A stretch of 64,000 nucleotides of DNA from Sulfuricurvum sp. Lineage in GTDB: Bacteria; Campylobacterota; Campylobacteria; Campylobacterales; Sulfurimonadaceae. The DNA lies in assembly GCA_030696775.1 (NCBI GenBank), contig JAUYRN010000026.1, positions 1 through 64,000 on the forward strand, given 5' to 3'. Both the position numbers and the translations under genes were made by a program. This document shows, one piece after another, positions 33,661-43,307 of the stretch. Below the pieces are notes generated by a model. It did no database searches, was not told the DNA's origin, and saw nothing but the letters and a program-made list of their open reading frames with translations. Numbering within the stretch: the stretch's first letter is position 1; the number at the start of each line of letters is the position of its first letter.

Positions 33661-33757
33661 CTAGCTGATTGATCCAGTTTTACCCTATGAAGTCATTGCG
33701 ATTGCCGTGCGTGATGAGATGGCGGTATATCGTGAAGCATCGCGAAGGTTAAAGTAG
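33661..33757 (+). pseudogene. C-terminal gene remnant
   Basis: After a stop at 33661 a frame of about 28 codons (LIDPVLPYEVIAIAVRDEMA and onward to RRLK) ends at a stop near 33757. It has no start codon or ribosome site and reads like the end of a real protein. I do not recognise the parent. It marks the beginning of the debris zone between the copper operon and the YobI-like gene. Confidence 0.3.
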
Positions 33758-33845
33758 CTATAACACAAAATTACATTCTATGCGTGTTCAGCTCGGATGA
33801 GACTGTAAAACGAGAGATGCTTAACATTTAACGCCTGACCCATAG

Positions 33846-33965
33846 CTAAATCTTACTACTTGACTTTAATTGAAGCTTGATGTTTGGTTGAGAACCATCT
33901 ATAGTTGCTATCTTAGATGTTTCGTCTATTCCATCACGCAAGATTAAATATGTGTTTTCATCCAT
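33846..33965 (-). CDS. Short hypothetical ORF, possibly a truncated gene
   Basis: A 39-codon frame from an ATG at 33965, beginning MDENTYLILRDGIDETSKI. The composition is like a real protein start, but it ends early and no family is recognisable. It may be the 5' remnant of a lost gene. The rest of 33655-34102 shows no other gene. Confidence 0.25.
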   Translation of the reverse strand: MDENTYLILRDGIDETSKIATIDGSQPNIKLQLKSSSKI

Positions 33966-34102
33966 AAAGTTTTATATTTCCCTTAATTTATTAACACTCT
34001 GATCATCGCCAGTGTATCAACATGTTTTGTGAAAAAGTAAAGATTAAATACTCGTTCCATGATTTGTTTAAAATGAGGTGTATTTTATTTAAAATTTCAA
34101 TT

Positions 34103-37100
34103 CTATTTTTTGCTTTTTATAAAGAGTCTAATCTGATCTTTTTTCTCTGGCTTGTCAGATGTTATAAACTTCCGTGAATGTAATAGTTTGATAATTTTTT
34201 TATTATAATCTTTATCAGAGATTACTGTCTGCGTTCCATCAAGTTTAGCGATTTGACTATACTTATCAGGCATTAACTTTAACATCTCAATTAATTCTTC
34301 ATTATTTAACACACTTTCCTGTTCTACCAACAAATTAACTTTTGATTCTGTAGATTCAAGTTGTGAAATCATATTTTTTATATATGAATAAGATCTAATA
34401 ATAGTTTTGTCAATATTTGAATAAATTAATTTTGCAATTTTTGGAGTACTGATTAAATCGTAATCTATGAGTTCAATAATCTCTTTTTTATATTTATCAG
34501 AGATATTTTTTGATTCTAATAACTTTGTAATATCATCGCTATCAATACTAAAATCAGAGTGATTTTTAATGAATTCTTCAATGTATTTCTCTAAAAATAC
34601 AATATGTTGTGAAGGGAAATATTCTTTTAAAGAATTAAAATTATTTTGATTAAATTTAAATTTGTCAAACTTAATCATTAAGTCAATTTTCTGAGAATTT
34701 AGATTTTGAATATTGAGTGTTAGATAATTAATAAACCAAATACTTTTTATTAGATAATTATAGGCATCATTGTTTATTCCTGCACAAAGCATTAGCTCTT
34801 TATTAAAACTTTCTAAAGTTGTATCTTTATCAAAATCTTTTACATTATTGATCTTTGACGTAGATAATGCTGTGTAATGTTTCTCTACATTTAAATAATC
34901 AATTAAAACTGAATCTATATTATTTTCTCTATAAATATAGTAGTGAAGTACATTATTCCAAGTAGGTAATAAAAAATTGTATTTAAACAAAAGAGACCAC
35001 AATTCTTGAGAGCTTATAAAATTTATATCTGATATCTTATTTTCTTGCTTTTGGATAATTTTTTCTTTTAACTCATCTTCAATTCTATTATTGTTAAGTA
35101 GATCGACAATTGTTTTTTCTGTTTCTTCAACATTTGTATCAATATTCAAATTTACATTTTCAATATATTCATTAATGTTGTTTGCAATATACTGCTTTAG
35201 TTTTTTAGCTTTTGAATTCATTATTACTGTATAGTGCGCATTTTTTAGTCTGTTATATACTGTATTGTCATAATCGCTTTCAACATACAAAATATAATCT
35301 ATCATCTGCTGGTTAAGCTCGTAAAAGTTATTTTCATAAATAAATTTGTATGGTGTTATTTTGTCTTGATCTTCTTGGAAAAATTTGAAGCTAATATTTA
35401 AATCTTTAATTAGACTTGTAAGCCTATTATTAAAAATTTCATTTGGACTCTCAAACTTTTCGAAAGAGCCAATATAGGTTTTTAGGGAGTTGTTTACATT
35501 TAAATCGACAATATCTTTGTATTCCAAGTTATGTAGGAACATATAAAAATATTTACTTTTTTCTTCATCTGTTTTGTTCATTGCAATGTATTGCCAAACT
35601 GATGGATAATGTCTAACTAAGCCTTGGATAAAGGCTTTTTTCTTTTTTTGTGTATTTAGATACTCAAAAATGAACTCCATTGAAACTTCACTTTCATTTG
35701 ATAACTGTTTCAATATTTGAATATACTGCCTAATGTATTTCTTTTGATTATCAATAATATAGTCAAACAATTTAAAGTTTAAAATAGCCTCTTTTTTATA
35801 TTCCCCAATCTCAAGTCTTTCTTTTTTAAGAATCTCTTCTAAGTTTTTTAGATCATAATTAAAATCAAAATGTGTACCATTGTTTTTAATATTTAATAAA
35901 AAGTCATTATCATTTTTTGAAATGCTAATCCCAAAGAAATTTGACATATAGATATCGTAATCTTTATTTATATGTCCATAACTAATTAAATATTTTAAAA
36001 GTGGTTTCTTTTTAAATTTGTCATCAAATATCTTAATATCTTGATATGTATTTATAATCTTTTGAACAGAGTAATTCTCTATTTCATTGATTTCATCTTT
36101 TAGCTTATTAATTTGCTTTAGTAATTCATTTTTTGTATTGTTTGTTTTATCTAAAATAAATTGCTCTCTTTGCTTGTATGAATATTTTTGATTAACTTCT
36201 TTTTCGATATTCTTAAAAACTAATTTTCCATTGCGACTATCATAAGTTATTTCTTGACTCTCTTTCACCAATTCAAAGTTTTCATCTTCCAATGCTGTTG
36301 TTAAATTAAAAGCTACTCTTGAAACATAGATATTACCATTAAAATTAGCAGAAAATTTTTCAACTATTTTAAAAAGGTAAACTTTTCGTAGCTCAATTAT
36401 TGCTTCTTGTGGTTCTTTATCTATCTCTTGAATTTTGTCTTCAATTTCTTCAATTTTACTTTTTAACTCATCAATCGCAGTTTTTATATATTCAGGTTTT
36501 TTATTAAATACATCATAGACCAATCCTTCATATTTATGTAATTTTTCAAAATCTTGTGGCTCAAAATTTTTATAGATAATCATTGCCAACAATGCGGTTT
36601 TATCCAGCCTCTCATCAAGACTTATGCTATATATTTTATATTCGTTGTAAATATTCTTTAAAAGTCTCATATCCGAAATATATAGTGAAACATCATATAA
36701 AAAACTAGACTTAACTTCATCTTGAAAAAATTCTAATAATTTCTCTTTTGAATTTGTTGCGTTGATATAAGGGATAATAGGGATAACGAAATCAAAAAAT
36801 TTCGTCCTCTCATGTGAATCACAAAACATTTCATCTTTTACTGCATATATAAACTTTATGTTTCTGTCAATTTGCTCTGAATTGTTTATAAAATTATTGA
36901 GTTCTCTTAATTTTGTAAAAATATCTAAGTTATCGAACCTATCTAAATCTTGAAAAACAAGCACATTAAAAGAAGTTTTTTCAAAAAAATATAAAATTTC
37001 ATCCAAATGTTTGTTTAGTAAAGATTCATTGTTTTTGTCATTAGAAACTAATTCTAAATCTTTTAAATTGAGTTTATCAATCCTTGTATTACTGATTATG

Positions 37101-37735
37101 AACAAAAACTTTTGTACAAAAAAATAAGCGCCTATCAATAAAATTAAAGCAGGTATATATTTAATATAGTCCAATTGAAATAATGCGAGAATATCTTTAA
37201 AAAAGATTACCTTTGATAAAAGTTCTGCTTTAAAGACTATAAAAAAAGATAAAACAACAGATAAAATGGAAATAATTTTTATAGGTAAAAATCTCAATCT
37301 ATTGATTTTATTTAACCGTGATTGAGGGATTTTTTTACTTTTGACCTTATAAAACATTTGCTCTAAAATACTTTTTTCGATAAGCGATGGATCGATAGCG
37401 CTTGTTCCATTATTTTTATTAAATCTTGCTAACGATATATCTAAAAATTCATATACACTATTTTCATTATTTTTTTCAAATGTTTTTATAAAACTACTTT
37501 TGCCCGAGCCATAAGAACCTGATACAGCAATATTTCTTACTTTTTTTTCGTTTAGTGCATTTTCTAAAGCTATTGAATACTCTCCAATGTGTTCAGCTTC
37601 ATCATTAGGAGTTAAAAATTGATATTTGCTTTTCGTTTTGTTATATTTACTCTTTATGTAATGGTGGTAAACATTTAAATTTTTTAATAAAAAGACAACT
37701 ATATTATCTATAATTTTTTCCAGTTTTAAATTCAT
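34103..37735 (-). CDS. YobI/KAP-like membrane-anchored P-loop NTPase
   Basis: About 1210 residues. Walker A SGSYGSGKSS is near residue 72, two membrane helices lie at about 150-215, and a Walker B-like FQDLDRF is near 285, the layout of KAP and YobI-type NTPases in which membrane helices interrupt the ATPase. The remaining 900 residues are largely helical without a recognised domain. It is very AT-rich compared with the first 33 kb, which suggests transfer. The ATG at 37735 has GAGG upstream; a longer start at 37807 would overlap a different gene remnant. Large NTPases of this kind are often part of anti-phage islands, but no activity is known for this one. Confidence 0.72.
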   Translation of the reverse strand: MNLKLEKIIDNIVVFLLKNLNVYHHYIKSKYNKTKSKYQFLTPNDEAEHIGEYSIALENALNEKKVRNIAVSGSYGSGKSSFIKTFEKNNENSVYEFLDISLARFNKNNGTSAIDPSLIEKSILEQMFYKVKSKKIPQSRLNKINRLRFLPIKIISILSVVLSFFIVFKAELLSKVIFFKDILALFQLDYIKYIPALILLIGAYFFVQKFLFIISNTRIDKLNLKDLELVSNDKNNESLLNKHLDEILYFFEKTSFNVLVFQDLDRFDNLDIFTKLRELNNFINNSEQIDRNIKFIYAVKDEMFCDSHERTKFFDFVIPIIPYINATNSKEKLLEFFQDEVKSSFLYDVSLYISDMRLLKNIYNEYKIYSISLDERLDKTALLAMIIYKNFEPQDFEKLHKYEGLVYDVFNKKPEYIKTAIDELKSKIEEIEDKIQEIDKEPQEAIIELRKVYLFKIVEKFSANFNGNIYVSRVAFNLTTALEDENFELVKESQEITYDSRNGKLVFKNIEKEVNQKYSYKQREQFILDKTNNTKNELLKQINKLKDEINEIENYSVQKIINTYQDIKIFDDKFKKKPLLKYLISYGHINKDYDIYMSNFFGISISKNDNDFLLNIKNNGTHFDFNYDLKNLEEILKKERLEIGEYKKEAILNFKLFDYIIDNQKKYIRQYIQILKQLSNESEVSMEFIFEYLNTQKKKKAFIQGLVRHYPSVWQYIAMNKTDEEKSKYFYMFLHNLEYKDIVDLNVNNSLKTYIGSFEKFESPNEIFNNRLTSLIKDLNISFKFFQEDQDKITPYKFIYENNFYELNQQMIDYILYVESDYDNTVYNRLKNAHYTVIMNSKAKKLKQYIANNINEYIENVNLNIDTNVEETEKTIVDLLNNNRIEDELKEKIIQKQENKISDINFISSQELWSLLFKYNFLLPTWNNVLHYYIYRENNIDSVLIDYLNVEKHYTALSTSKINNVKDFDKDTTLESFNKELMLCAGINNDAYNYLIKSIWFINYLTLNIQNLNSQKIDLMIKFDKFKFNQNNFNSLKEYFPSQHIVFLEKYIEEFIKNHSDFSIDSDDITKLLESKNISDKYKKEIIELIDYDLISTPKIAKLIYSNIDKTIIRSYSYIKNMISQLESTESKVNLLVEQESVLNNEELIEMLKLMPDKYSQIAKLDGTQTVISDKDYNKKIIKLLHSRKFITSDKPEKKDQIRLFIKSKK

Positions 37736-37760
37736 TTGAACCTCAAGTTTTGATTTTCTT

Positions 37761-37872
37761 TCATAATTCCACCATTCTCTCAAACATCTCTTTAATCTCC
37801 GTTTCATGAGAGATCAAAAATATCTGCCGATACGATTCGCTGATGGTATTGATGAAATAGTTTGAGACTAGA
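37761..37872 (-). pseudogene. C-terminal remnant of an SbcC/Rad50-like ATPase gene
   Basis: A minus-strand frame ends ...SESYRQIFLISHETEIKEMF and then a few residues before a stop at 37761-37763. The FLISH-E-I pattern is the end of SbcC/Rad50-type ATPases (switch His and last helix). The rest of such a gene is missing; upstream the frame no longer looks like that family. It overlaps the alternative N-terminus of the YobI-like gene in another frame, which is a further reason to use the shorter start there. Confidence 0.4.
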
Positions 37873-38054
37873 AAAGAAATCGCTAACATCAAGATGGATA
37901 TCGGAAAAATGGAGTATCCTCAATGAATGCCTTTTAGATAAAAAATATTATTTTACGTACAGTAGTTGTTTTTTACTTAAAAGATGGAATTGGTAGTATA
38001 TATTTAATTACAATAGATATTTTATTTTCAAATCATCAAGTATGGAAAATTCTT

Positions 38055-38282
38055 ATGACAGAACTCGCACACTTTACTTTAGGTCATACCAGCGACAGCG
38101 AAACAACAAAAGACGTCAAAGAGCAAGAAGCTGAAACGCTAACAGCTCTAATATGTGCAGAATTTGGGATTGATCGTAAAAGCGAATTCTATTTAAAAGG
38201 GTGGGGCACTAAAAATATTCTCGCGGCTATGTCAAAAATGTCCAAAGCTTACGCCGAAATCAAAAAGGTTTTGGCGGCTTGA
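38055..38282 (+). pseudogene. Truncated ArdC-like zinc-peptidase domain
   Basis: A 75-residue frame starting MTELAHFTLGH and ending in a WGTKNILAAMSKMSKAY helix. It matches the C-terminal metallopeptidase part of ArdC-type anti-restriction proteins from plasmids and integrative elements, where the zinc motif is HELAH. Here the first His is Thr (TELAH), and the N-terminal DNA-binding domain is missing. The acidic EQEAETLTALIC segment is retained. It is probably a decayed gene from an older mobile element. Confidence 0.55.
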
Positions 38283-38450
38283 AGGAGGGTGGAAAAGTTG
38301 GAATTTTTTTCTAGGGTGGAATCCTATTTTGGACTCAAACCTTAAACGGGCACTATTTAGAGCATGAAAAATTCAAAAAATGTAAGATTAAGGGAAATAT
38401 TTTTAAAAGAGTTTGTAAAGGGCTTGAAAGTGAATATTTAAGGGGATTTT

Positions 38451-38497
<47 letters not shown>

Positions 38498-38757
38498 TAG
38501 TGAAATAACGTTATATAACATATATTGTAAAAGTGGTGTTTTTGACTTGAAAAGCCAGTCATTAGTGTGTTTACAGAAGATTTAATTGAACATTTTTTTT
38601 GAATTTTTGGTTAGCCATTATCTAGAATAATCGAACTTTATCTACATATATCGAATGCATTGCTATAAAAATGCTATAAATTTTATAGCACGAATTTAAC
38701 TATAAAACTATTCGTTCAATCATTTTTTAAAGAGTTGATTTTTTTTGTTTTTTTGCT

Positions 38758-38820
38758 ATTTTCCTCATTTACTTGTTTACTACATGGCAAATGAGGAAAA
38801 TCTTGTTTTTCGTTTTTTTT
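38758..38820 (+). repeat. Stem-loop element A of the island family
   Basis: Arms ATTTTCCTCATTT and AAATGAGGAAAAT (13 bp, perfect) around an 18-base loop, then the conserved tail with CTT, TTTTT and a T run. It lies before the convergent end of the amidoligase module. The 594-bp gap 38283-38876 otherwise holds only the attachment repeat and AT-rich DNA. Confidence 0.7.
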
Positions 38821-38876
38821 CTTTACAGTGAGCGCATAAGGGTTTGGTAACGATTGAGAAAAATCATATTCCTTTC

Positions 38877-39704
38877 TCATTGTATTCCAGCTTCCTTAAC
38901 TGCTATTGCAAATTCTTCTAGTGTTGTTTTGTCAGTAGACGAAACGAGTTTATTGTGCTCTTCTATAAGCTTAGACCGATATTGTGTATCAGTATTTTTA
39001 TACACTTGATCAAAGCATTGAGTATATTGATTGAATTCTTCTAAAATTTTATTAAGCTTACGATGATAATCAATTCCACCCATCGACTTGATTTCAATAT
39101 GATTGGATTCAAGTTTTTCAAGATTCCAAATTGTCCCTTTTTTAGTTTTGATAACTCTTGCTTTGGATTTGGTATTTGATAATAAGATATCCATCACATT
39201 CTGACTATACTCTAGCCGTGGTTCCCATGATGAGAGTAGGTTCTTGTCATGACACATGAGCATAAAAACGTAAAATGGAAAATTCACTCCATCATTTTTG
39301 ATCGTCGAAATATGAAAGTGTAATCCGGTATCTTCATTCGTATAACCGAATTCTTCTATGAGGGGCAATATATGGCAAATGTAGTGATTTACACCCGCTT
39401 GTGAAGTAATTGGTATTGAAATTTCGATACCATTACTTTTCAACGATTGATCTGGTTTGATTTGAATACAATGATTCTTATCATCTTCGATGGGTAGATT
39501 TGACAAATCAACCAAAATATCGGCATTGGTAAATGCTTGTAGCTTATTTTTGATTCTCTCTATGGCATCTTTAAAATCGTATTTTTCAATATCAATATAA
39601 AATTCGAATTCACAACCAAATTGGTACTCATCGGTTTCTGTAACATTATAACTATCAACCGTACTATTGGATATAGCCTTGTATCTTTGTGTTGTACTTG
39701 ACAT
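38877..39704 (-). CDS. Amidoligase-family protein (COOH-NH2 ligase, glutamine-synthetase-like fold)
   Basis: A 275-residue protein. FGCEFEFYID near residue 30, the LVDLSNLP and GIEISIPI segments, TGLHFHIST near 140 and the SMGGIDYHRKLNKI segment follow the pattern of the amidoligase_2 family, whose members are predicted to use ATP to join an amine to a carboxyl group on peptides or proteins. The acidic and His residues of the active site appear to be present. It starts three bases after the stop of the winged-helix/GGCT gene; amidoligases and GGCT-like enzymes are known to co-occur, one making and one removing gamma-glutamyl-type bonds. The true substrate is unknown. Confidence 0.65.
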   Translation of the reverse strand: MSSTTQRYKAISNSTVDSYNVTETDEYQFGCEFEFYIDIEKYDFKDAIERIKNKLQAFTNADILVDLSNLPIEDDKNHCIQIKPDQSLKSNGIEISIPITSQAGVNHYICHILPLIEEFGYTNEDTGLHFHISTIKNDGVNFPFYVFMLMCHDKNLLSSWEPRLEYSQNVMDILLSNTKSKARVIKTKKGTIWNLEKLESNHIEIKSMGGIDYHRKLNKILEEFNQYTQCFDQVYKNTDTQYRSKLIEEHNKLVSSTDKTTLEEFAIAVKEAGIQ

Positions 39705-39707
39705 TTT

Positions 39708-40310
39708 TTAATGCAACTTTTCTAAAAAACTTTTCAACTGTTCCACTTTGTAATCGGTATTGTTTTCCCAAGATTTTAACGGTGTTTGATCTTCAGGTGT
39801 TTCAACGCCTTCTCGAATATATGCATATGCAAACTGGACACCATGATGTGTTTTTACTTTGATTTTTTTTCTTTGATAATAATCCGGTGCACCTTCAAAC
39901 TCATCGATTTGGTCTAAAAGTTCTTTACGTTGAATTTCATATAGTTCCCCGATTATACGGTTGATTGGTTTTTTGATCAAATAAGGGTAGTTGCCAAAAC
40001 TATCCTCAAACATACCAAACTTACCAACCGTTAAAGCTTTACCTAGTCTTCTCGTAGATTTTTCTAAAAGCTTATCGTTATCAAAACCTTTTTTTAGTGA
40101 TCCATAGACAAATAAAAATTCATGGAAGGGTTCAATTCTTTTAAAATAGCCTCTTTTTACAATCGAGATCATTCCACGTTCATGGAGTCTATGTAAATAT
40201 TTTCGGATAGTATCCTTTGAAATACCATCCATGTCTACAAACGAGAAAGGAACAATTTGATCTATCGCTAAAGTATTAATTTTACGTTCAAGTTTATCAA
40301 TAGTTTGCAT
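39708..40310 (-). CDS. Winged-helix (AbiEi-like) fused to gamma-glutamylcyclotransferase (GGCT/AIG2) domain
   Basis: A 200-residue two-domain protein. Residues about 1-60 form a winged helix (GISKDTIRKYLHRLHERGMI, then a KRGYFKRI wing) like AbiEi-type antitoxin N-termini; residues about 65-195 are a GGCT/AIG2-like domain with the FVYGSLKKGF entry motif and the IDEFEGAPDYYQR segment. The fusion suggests a protein that both regulates its own operon and reverses an amide linkage made by the amidoligase encoded next. AGGAGG precedes the ATG, and the promoter carries an inverted repeat that could be its operator. Confidence 0.75.
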   Translation of the reverse strand: MQTIDKLERKINTLAIDQIVPFSFVDMDGISKDTIRKYLHRLHERGMISIVKRGYFKRIEPFHEFLFVYGSLKKGFDNDKLLEKSTRRLGKALTVGKFGMFEDSFGNYPYLIKKPINRIIGELYEIQRKELLDQIDEFEGAPDYYQRKKIKVKTHHGVQFAYAYIREGVETPEDQTPLKSWENNTDYKVEQLKSFLEKLH

Positions 40311-40326
40311 TTATTCCTCCTTTTAT

Positions 40327-40370
40327 AACGTGACTTAATTATACAATATTTTATATAAAACTGTCACGTT
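40327..40370 (-). promoter_or_regulatory. Promoter with inverted-repeat operator of the GGCT/amidoligase operon
   Basis: On the minus strand GTGACA (40362-40367) and TATAAT (40338-40343) are 18 bp apart. AACGTGAC at 40327-40334 and its complement GTCACGTT at 40363-40370 flank the promoter, one over the -35 and one just after the -10. Binding at both would block RNA polymerase, which fits autoregulation by the winged-helix protein. Confidence 0.65.
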
Positions 40371-40490
40371 TATAAGTAAAGGATTTGATAGGATAGTTGG
40401 GCTTAAGTTGGAAATATAAAATTTTAACGAATGACAAAAACTTTTATCGTGGTAATATTGAATTACATTCTTTAAAATGGGATTTATATT

Positions 40491-43307
40491 TCATTTATTA
40501 TCAGTGATAGTAATGATTTTCTTAACATCGTGGATCTTCGATGCTATAGTCTCATTGTAAAAATTATTAAATTTTTTTAAATTTGTCAATGTTTTATCAA
40601 TTTGAATTCCAGGATGTTCTTGATTCCATATTTCTATACACTTTTTGTCAATGTTATGCAATTCAGCACGTACTTGATTGGCAAAATTTAATATTGATAC
40701 TTCTTCTTTTTGATCAGTATAGATTTTCTTCCCTGTATTCAAATATTCGGCCAATGATGAAAATAACTGCATAATTGCTTGAAAATTTTCGAATGAAAGA
40801 TAAGTAAAGCTATCAGTCCATATCCCAAATTTTTTAGCTTCAAATGCTACTTTATTAAGTTGTTGCAATATTTCTTTATGAACGTTTTTAATTTTTGCAT
40901 TTTTTGTTTCTGACTCAATAATGTGTTCAATTTCTTCAAATATCATTTTAAAATTGTCAATATGGTCAGATTCATATGCTTCAATAGCTAAATTAATAAA
41001 TTTCATTGTAACTTCAGGATTTTTAATAAATCTACCTTCAGTATAAACTATTTCTGATATTTTTGGATAACTAGACTCAAATATTCTTTGTTCAACTATT
41101 TTTGTATTAGTATCAGCAATTGTTGAAAGTTGCGTTGTATTTTCTAAATCAGGTTGCAGTATTGAATAAACTATAATTTCAAATAAATCATCTATATCAT
41201 CGTCGGCTATTTTTAAAATTTTTGCAATTTTTCTTATTGTTTTTTCAATCTCTTCATTAAAATTAAATATCAGATTTATATCATTTTTTATTTTTTGTGA
41301 AATGATTTTATTTGTTTTATTAGTAGTAATTGTAAGAACAGTTAAATGTAAATTTTTAAGACTGGTCTCTATTAATTCATGAAAATTTTTTAAGATTCGT
41401 TTTTCTTGTATCTTTTCTTGTTCGAAAAATGAATTTTCTACATAATCAAGTATTTTAGTCATTCGTGCAACAGCTAATAAGTTTTCAATTGATAAAAAAA
41501 TAAATCCATCTTGCCATAACTTATCGATAAATAATTCTAATATTGCATCATTGCCTTTGCGCAGAGGATTCATCATATTTGACTTATGTGTATCATCAAA
41601 AGTGAATTCGTTTTTAATTCCTAAATGGGTTGATTTTAAATCATCTGATTCTTTATATTTTTGACTTATAAATTTCAAGGTATTTATAGTTGATAAAGTC
41701 AATTTATCTGATGATTCACCTATTTCATTTATATTCAAAGAAATTTTTATTTTAATATTTTCATTTTCATTCATAAAAATTTTGTCAAAACCAAAAAACT
41801 TATTTTCTGATGAAATGAATTTTTCTAAATCAATGCTATAAAATCGCTCTGGATTCTGTTTAATTGCATATCTAAGTTCTTTAATATGAGTTTGTATTTT
41901 TGTATTTTTTAATTCTTCAATACCAAAATATTTGACAATAAGGGATTCGTATTGATTAATAAATCTTTTTGTAACTAACTCAATACGTTTTGGATCAAAT
42001 ACTTGCGTCAAGACTTCATTACATTGTGGAGTAGATATAACGGTATGGTGTCCACATTCGCAAATAAGAGTTAATGCTTGATCATCTAAATGTAGTTTTG
42101 CATTATGTCCATAATTTTTTTTGCAAGCTTCACATCGATATAAACGAGCTTCTTTAGCTTCTTTTTTATACCCACAAACTGAGCATATCCAAAAGATTTT
42201 TTCACCATCTTTTTTTGGATAAAGTTTATTGCTTCCACAAGACGAACATAAATGTTTTCCATTTACTTCATTTGACTTTATCCTCTCTTTAATAGGATCA
42301 GTTGGATTACCAAGATTTCCTATTACATTTCCACAATCCAGTAATGTACCATGCGTTTTTCCTGGAGATAACCGCATGATTCTACCAACCATTTGTTTAT
42401 ACAAATTTTGACTTTTTGTAGGTCTTGCGATTACTGCGGTATCCGTATCGGGGACATCAAATCCTGTCGTTAGCATCAAGACGGAAACTAGGATTTTCAA
42501 ATGTCCTTTTTTAAAATGCTCGATAATATTTTTTTGTTCTTGCTTGTCTTGCTCAGAATGTAAAACATTAGTCATTAAACCAGCTTGTTTATAAGCTTCT
42601 GTAAGTAATTTAGCGTGATTTATATCTACGGCAAATACAATTGTTTTCTTTGATTTTGCAATTTGTTCTTTCGTCGCATTTACAACTTCTAAAACGGCAT
42701 TACGGTTACCCATCAATTTTCCAAGTTCGGCTTTATCGTAGTCACCTGCAACAATTCTAATGTTGCTTAAATTTTGACGAACAGATGTAAATGCTTCTAT
42801 ATGTACTAAATACCCATACTCAATCATGTAATCAACATCATAATCATCTAATACAATATCAAACCCTTTGAGTAATACACCATCTTTATCGTATGGAGTT
42901 GCTGATAATCCAATGATACGGCTATTTGGATGGGCGAGTTTGAGTTCTTCTAGATTTTTACCTGAATAACCATGATGGACTTCATCTACTATGATTACAT
43001 CAGGATTTAAATCTTTTCGATTTACAGCTGTTTGTATTGTGCTAATCAAAATATGATGATTCGGATCATATTTATTATTTCCATGGACAATATGAGGTTT
43101 CATACCCTTAAAAACGTCTGCGGTTTGATCCATAAGAATAATTTTTGGAGCTATAAAAAGTACGTGTTGATCTCTTGCCGTTAGCGTCAATGCAATTTCT
43201 TTAGCAATTACAGTTTTTCCACCACCTGTAGGTACTTGAATTAATGTTGAAGCATTAGTTTGAATTGTTTGATTGATAATATCTATCTGATAAGGTCGTA
43301 ATTCCAA
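40491..43307 (-). CDS. SF2 DEAD/DEAH helicase with zinc-ribbon region
   Basis: A 938-residue protein. Residues 1-330 are an SF2 helicase core: Walker A PTGGGKT, IVDEVHH (motif II), LSATPY (motif III) and QMVGRIMR (motif VI). Residues about 350-430 hold three or four CxxC pairs (CSSCGSNK, CSVCGYKK, CEACKK, CECGHH), zinc ribbons of the Res/SSL2-type helicases. The last 500 residues are helical and unassigned. It is separated from the GGCT gene by 180 bp but points the same way and may be part of the same defence-like module. It lacks a nuclease domain I can see. Confidence 0.75.
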   Translation of the reverse strand: MELRPYQIDIINQTIQTNASTLIQVPTGGGKTVIAKEIALTLTARDQHVLFIAPKIILMDQTADVFKGMKPHIVHGNNKYDPNHHILISTIQTAVNRKDLNPDVIIVDEVHHGYSGKNLEELKLAHPNSRIIGLSATPYDKDGVLLKGFDIVLDDYDVDYMIEYGYLVHIEAFTSVRQNLSNIRIVAGDYDKAELGKLMGNRNAVLEVVNATKEQIAKSKKTIVFAVDINHAKLLTEAYKQAGLMTNVLHSEQDKQEQKNIIEHFKKGHLKILVSVLMLTTGFDVPDTDTAVIARPTKSQNLYKQMVGRIMRLSPGKTHGTLLDCGNVIGNLGNPTDPIKERIKSNEVNGKHLCSSCGSNKLYPKKDGEKIFWICSVCGYKKEAKEARLYRCEACKKNYGHNAKLHLDDQALTLICECGHHTVISTPQCNEVLTQVFDPKRIELVTKRFINQYESLIVKYFGIEELKNTKIQTHIKELRYAIKQNPERFYSIDLEKFISSENKFFGFDKIFMNENENIKIKISLNINEIGESSDKLTLSTINTLKFISQKYKESDDLKSTHLGIKNEFTFDDTHKSNMMNPLRKGNDAILELFIDKLWQDGFIFLSIENLLAVARMTKILDYVENSFFEQEKIQEKRILKNFHELIETSLKNLHLTVLTITTNKTNKIISQKIKNDINLIFNFNEEIEKTIRKIAKILKIADDDIDDLFEIIVYSILQPDLENTTQLSTIADTNTKIVEQRIFESSYPKISEIVYTEGRFIKNPEVTMKFINLAIEAYESDHIDNFKMIFEEIEHIIESETKNAKIKNVHKEILQQLNKVAFEAKKFGIWTDSFTYLSFENFQAIMQLFSSLAEYLNTGKKIYTDQKEEVSILNFANQVRAELHNIDKKCIEIWNQEHPGIQIDKTLTNLKKFNNFYNETIASKIHDVKKIITITDNK

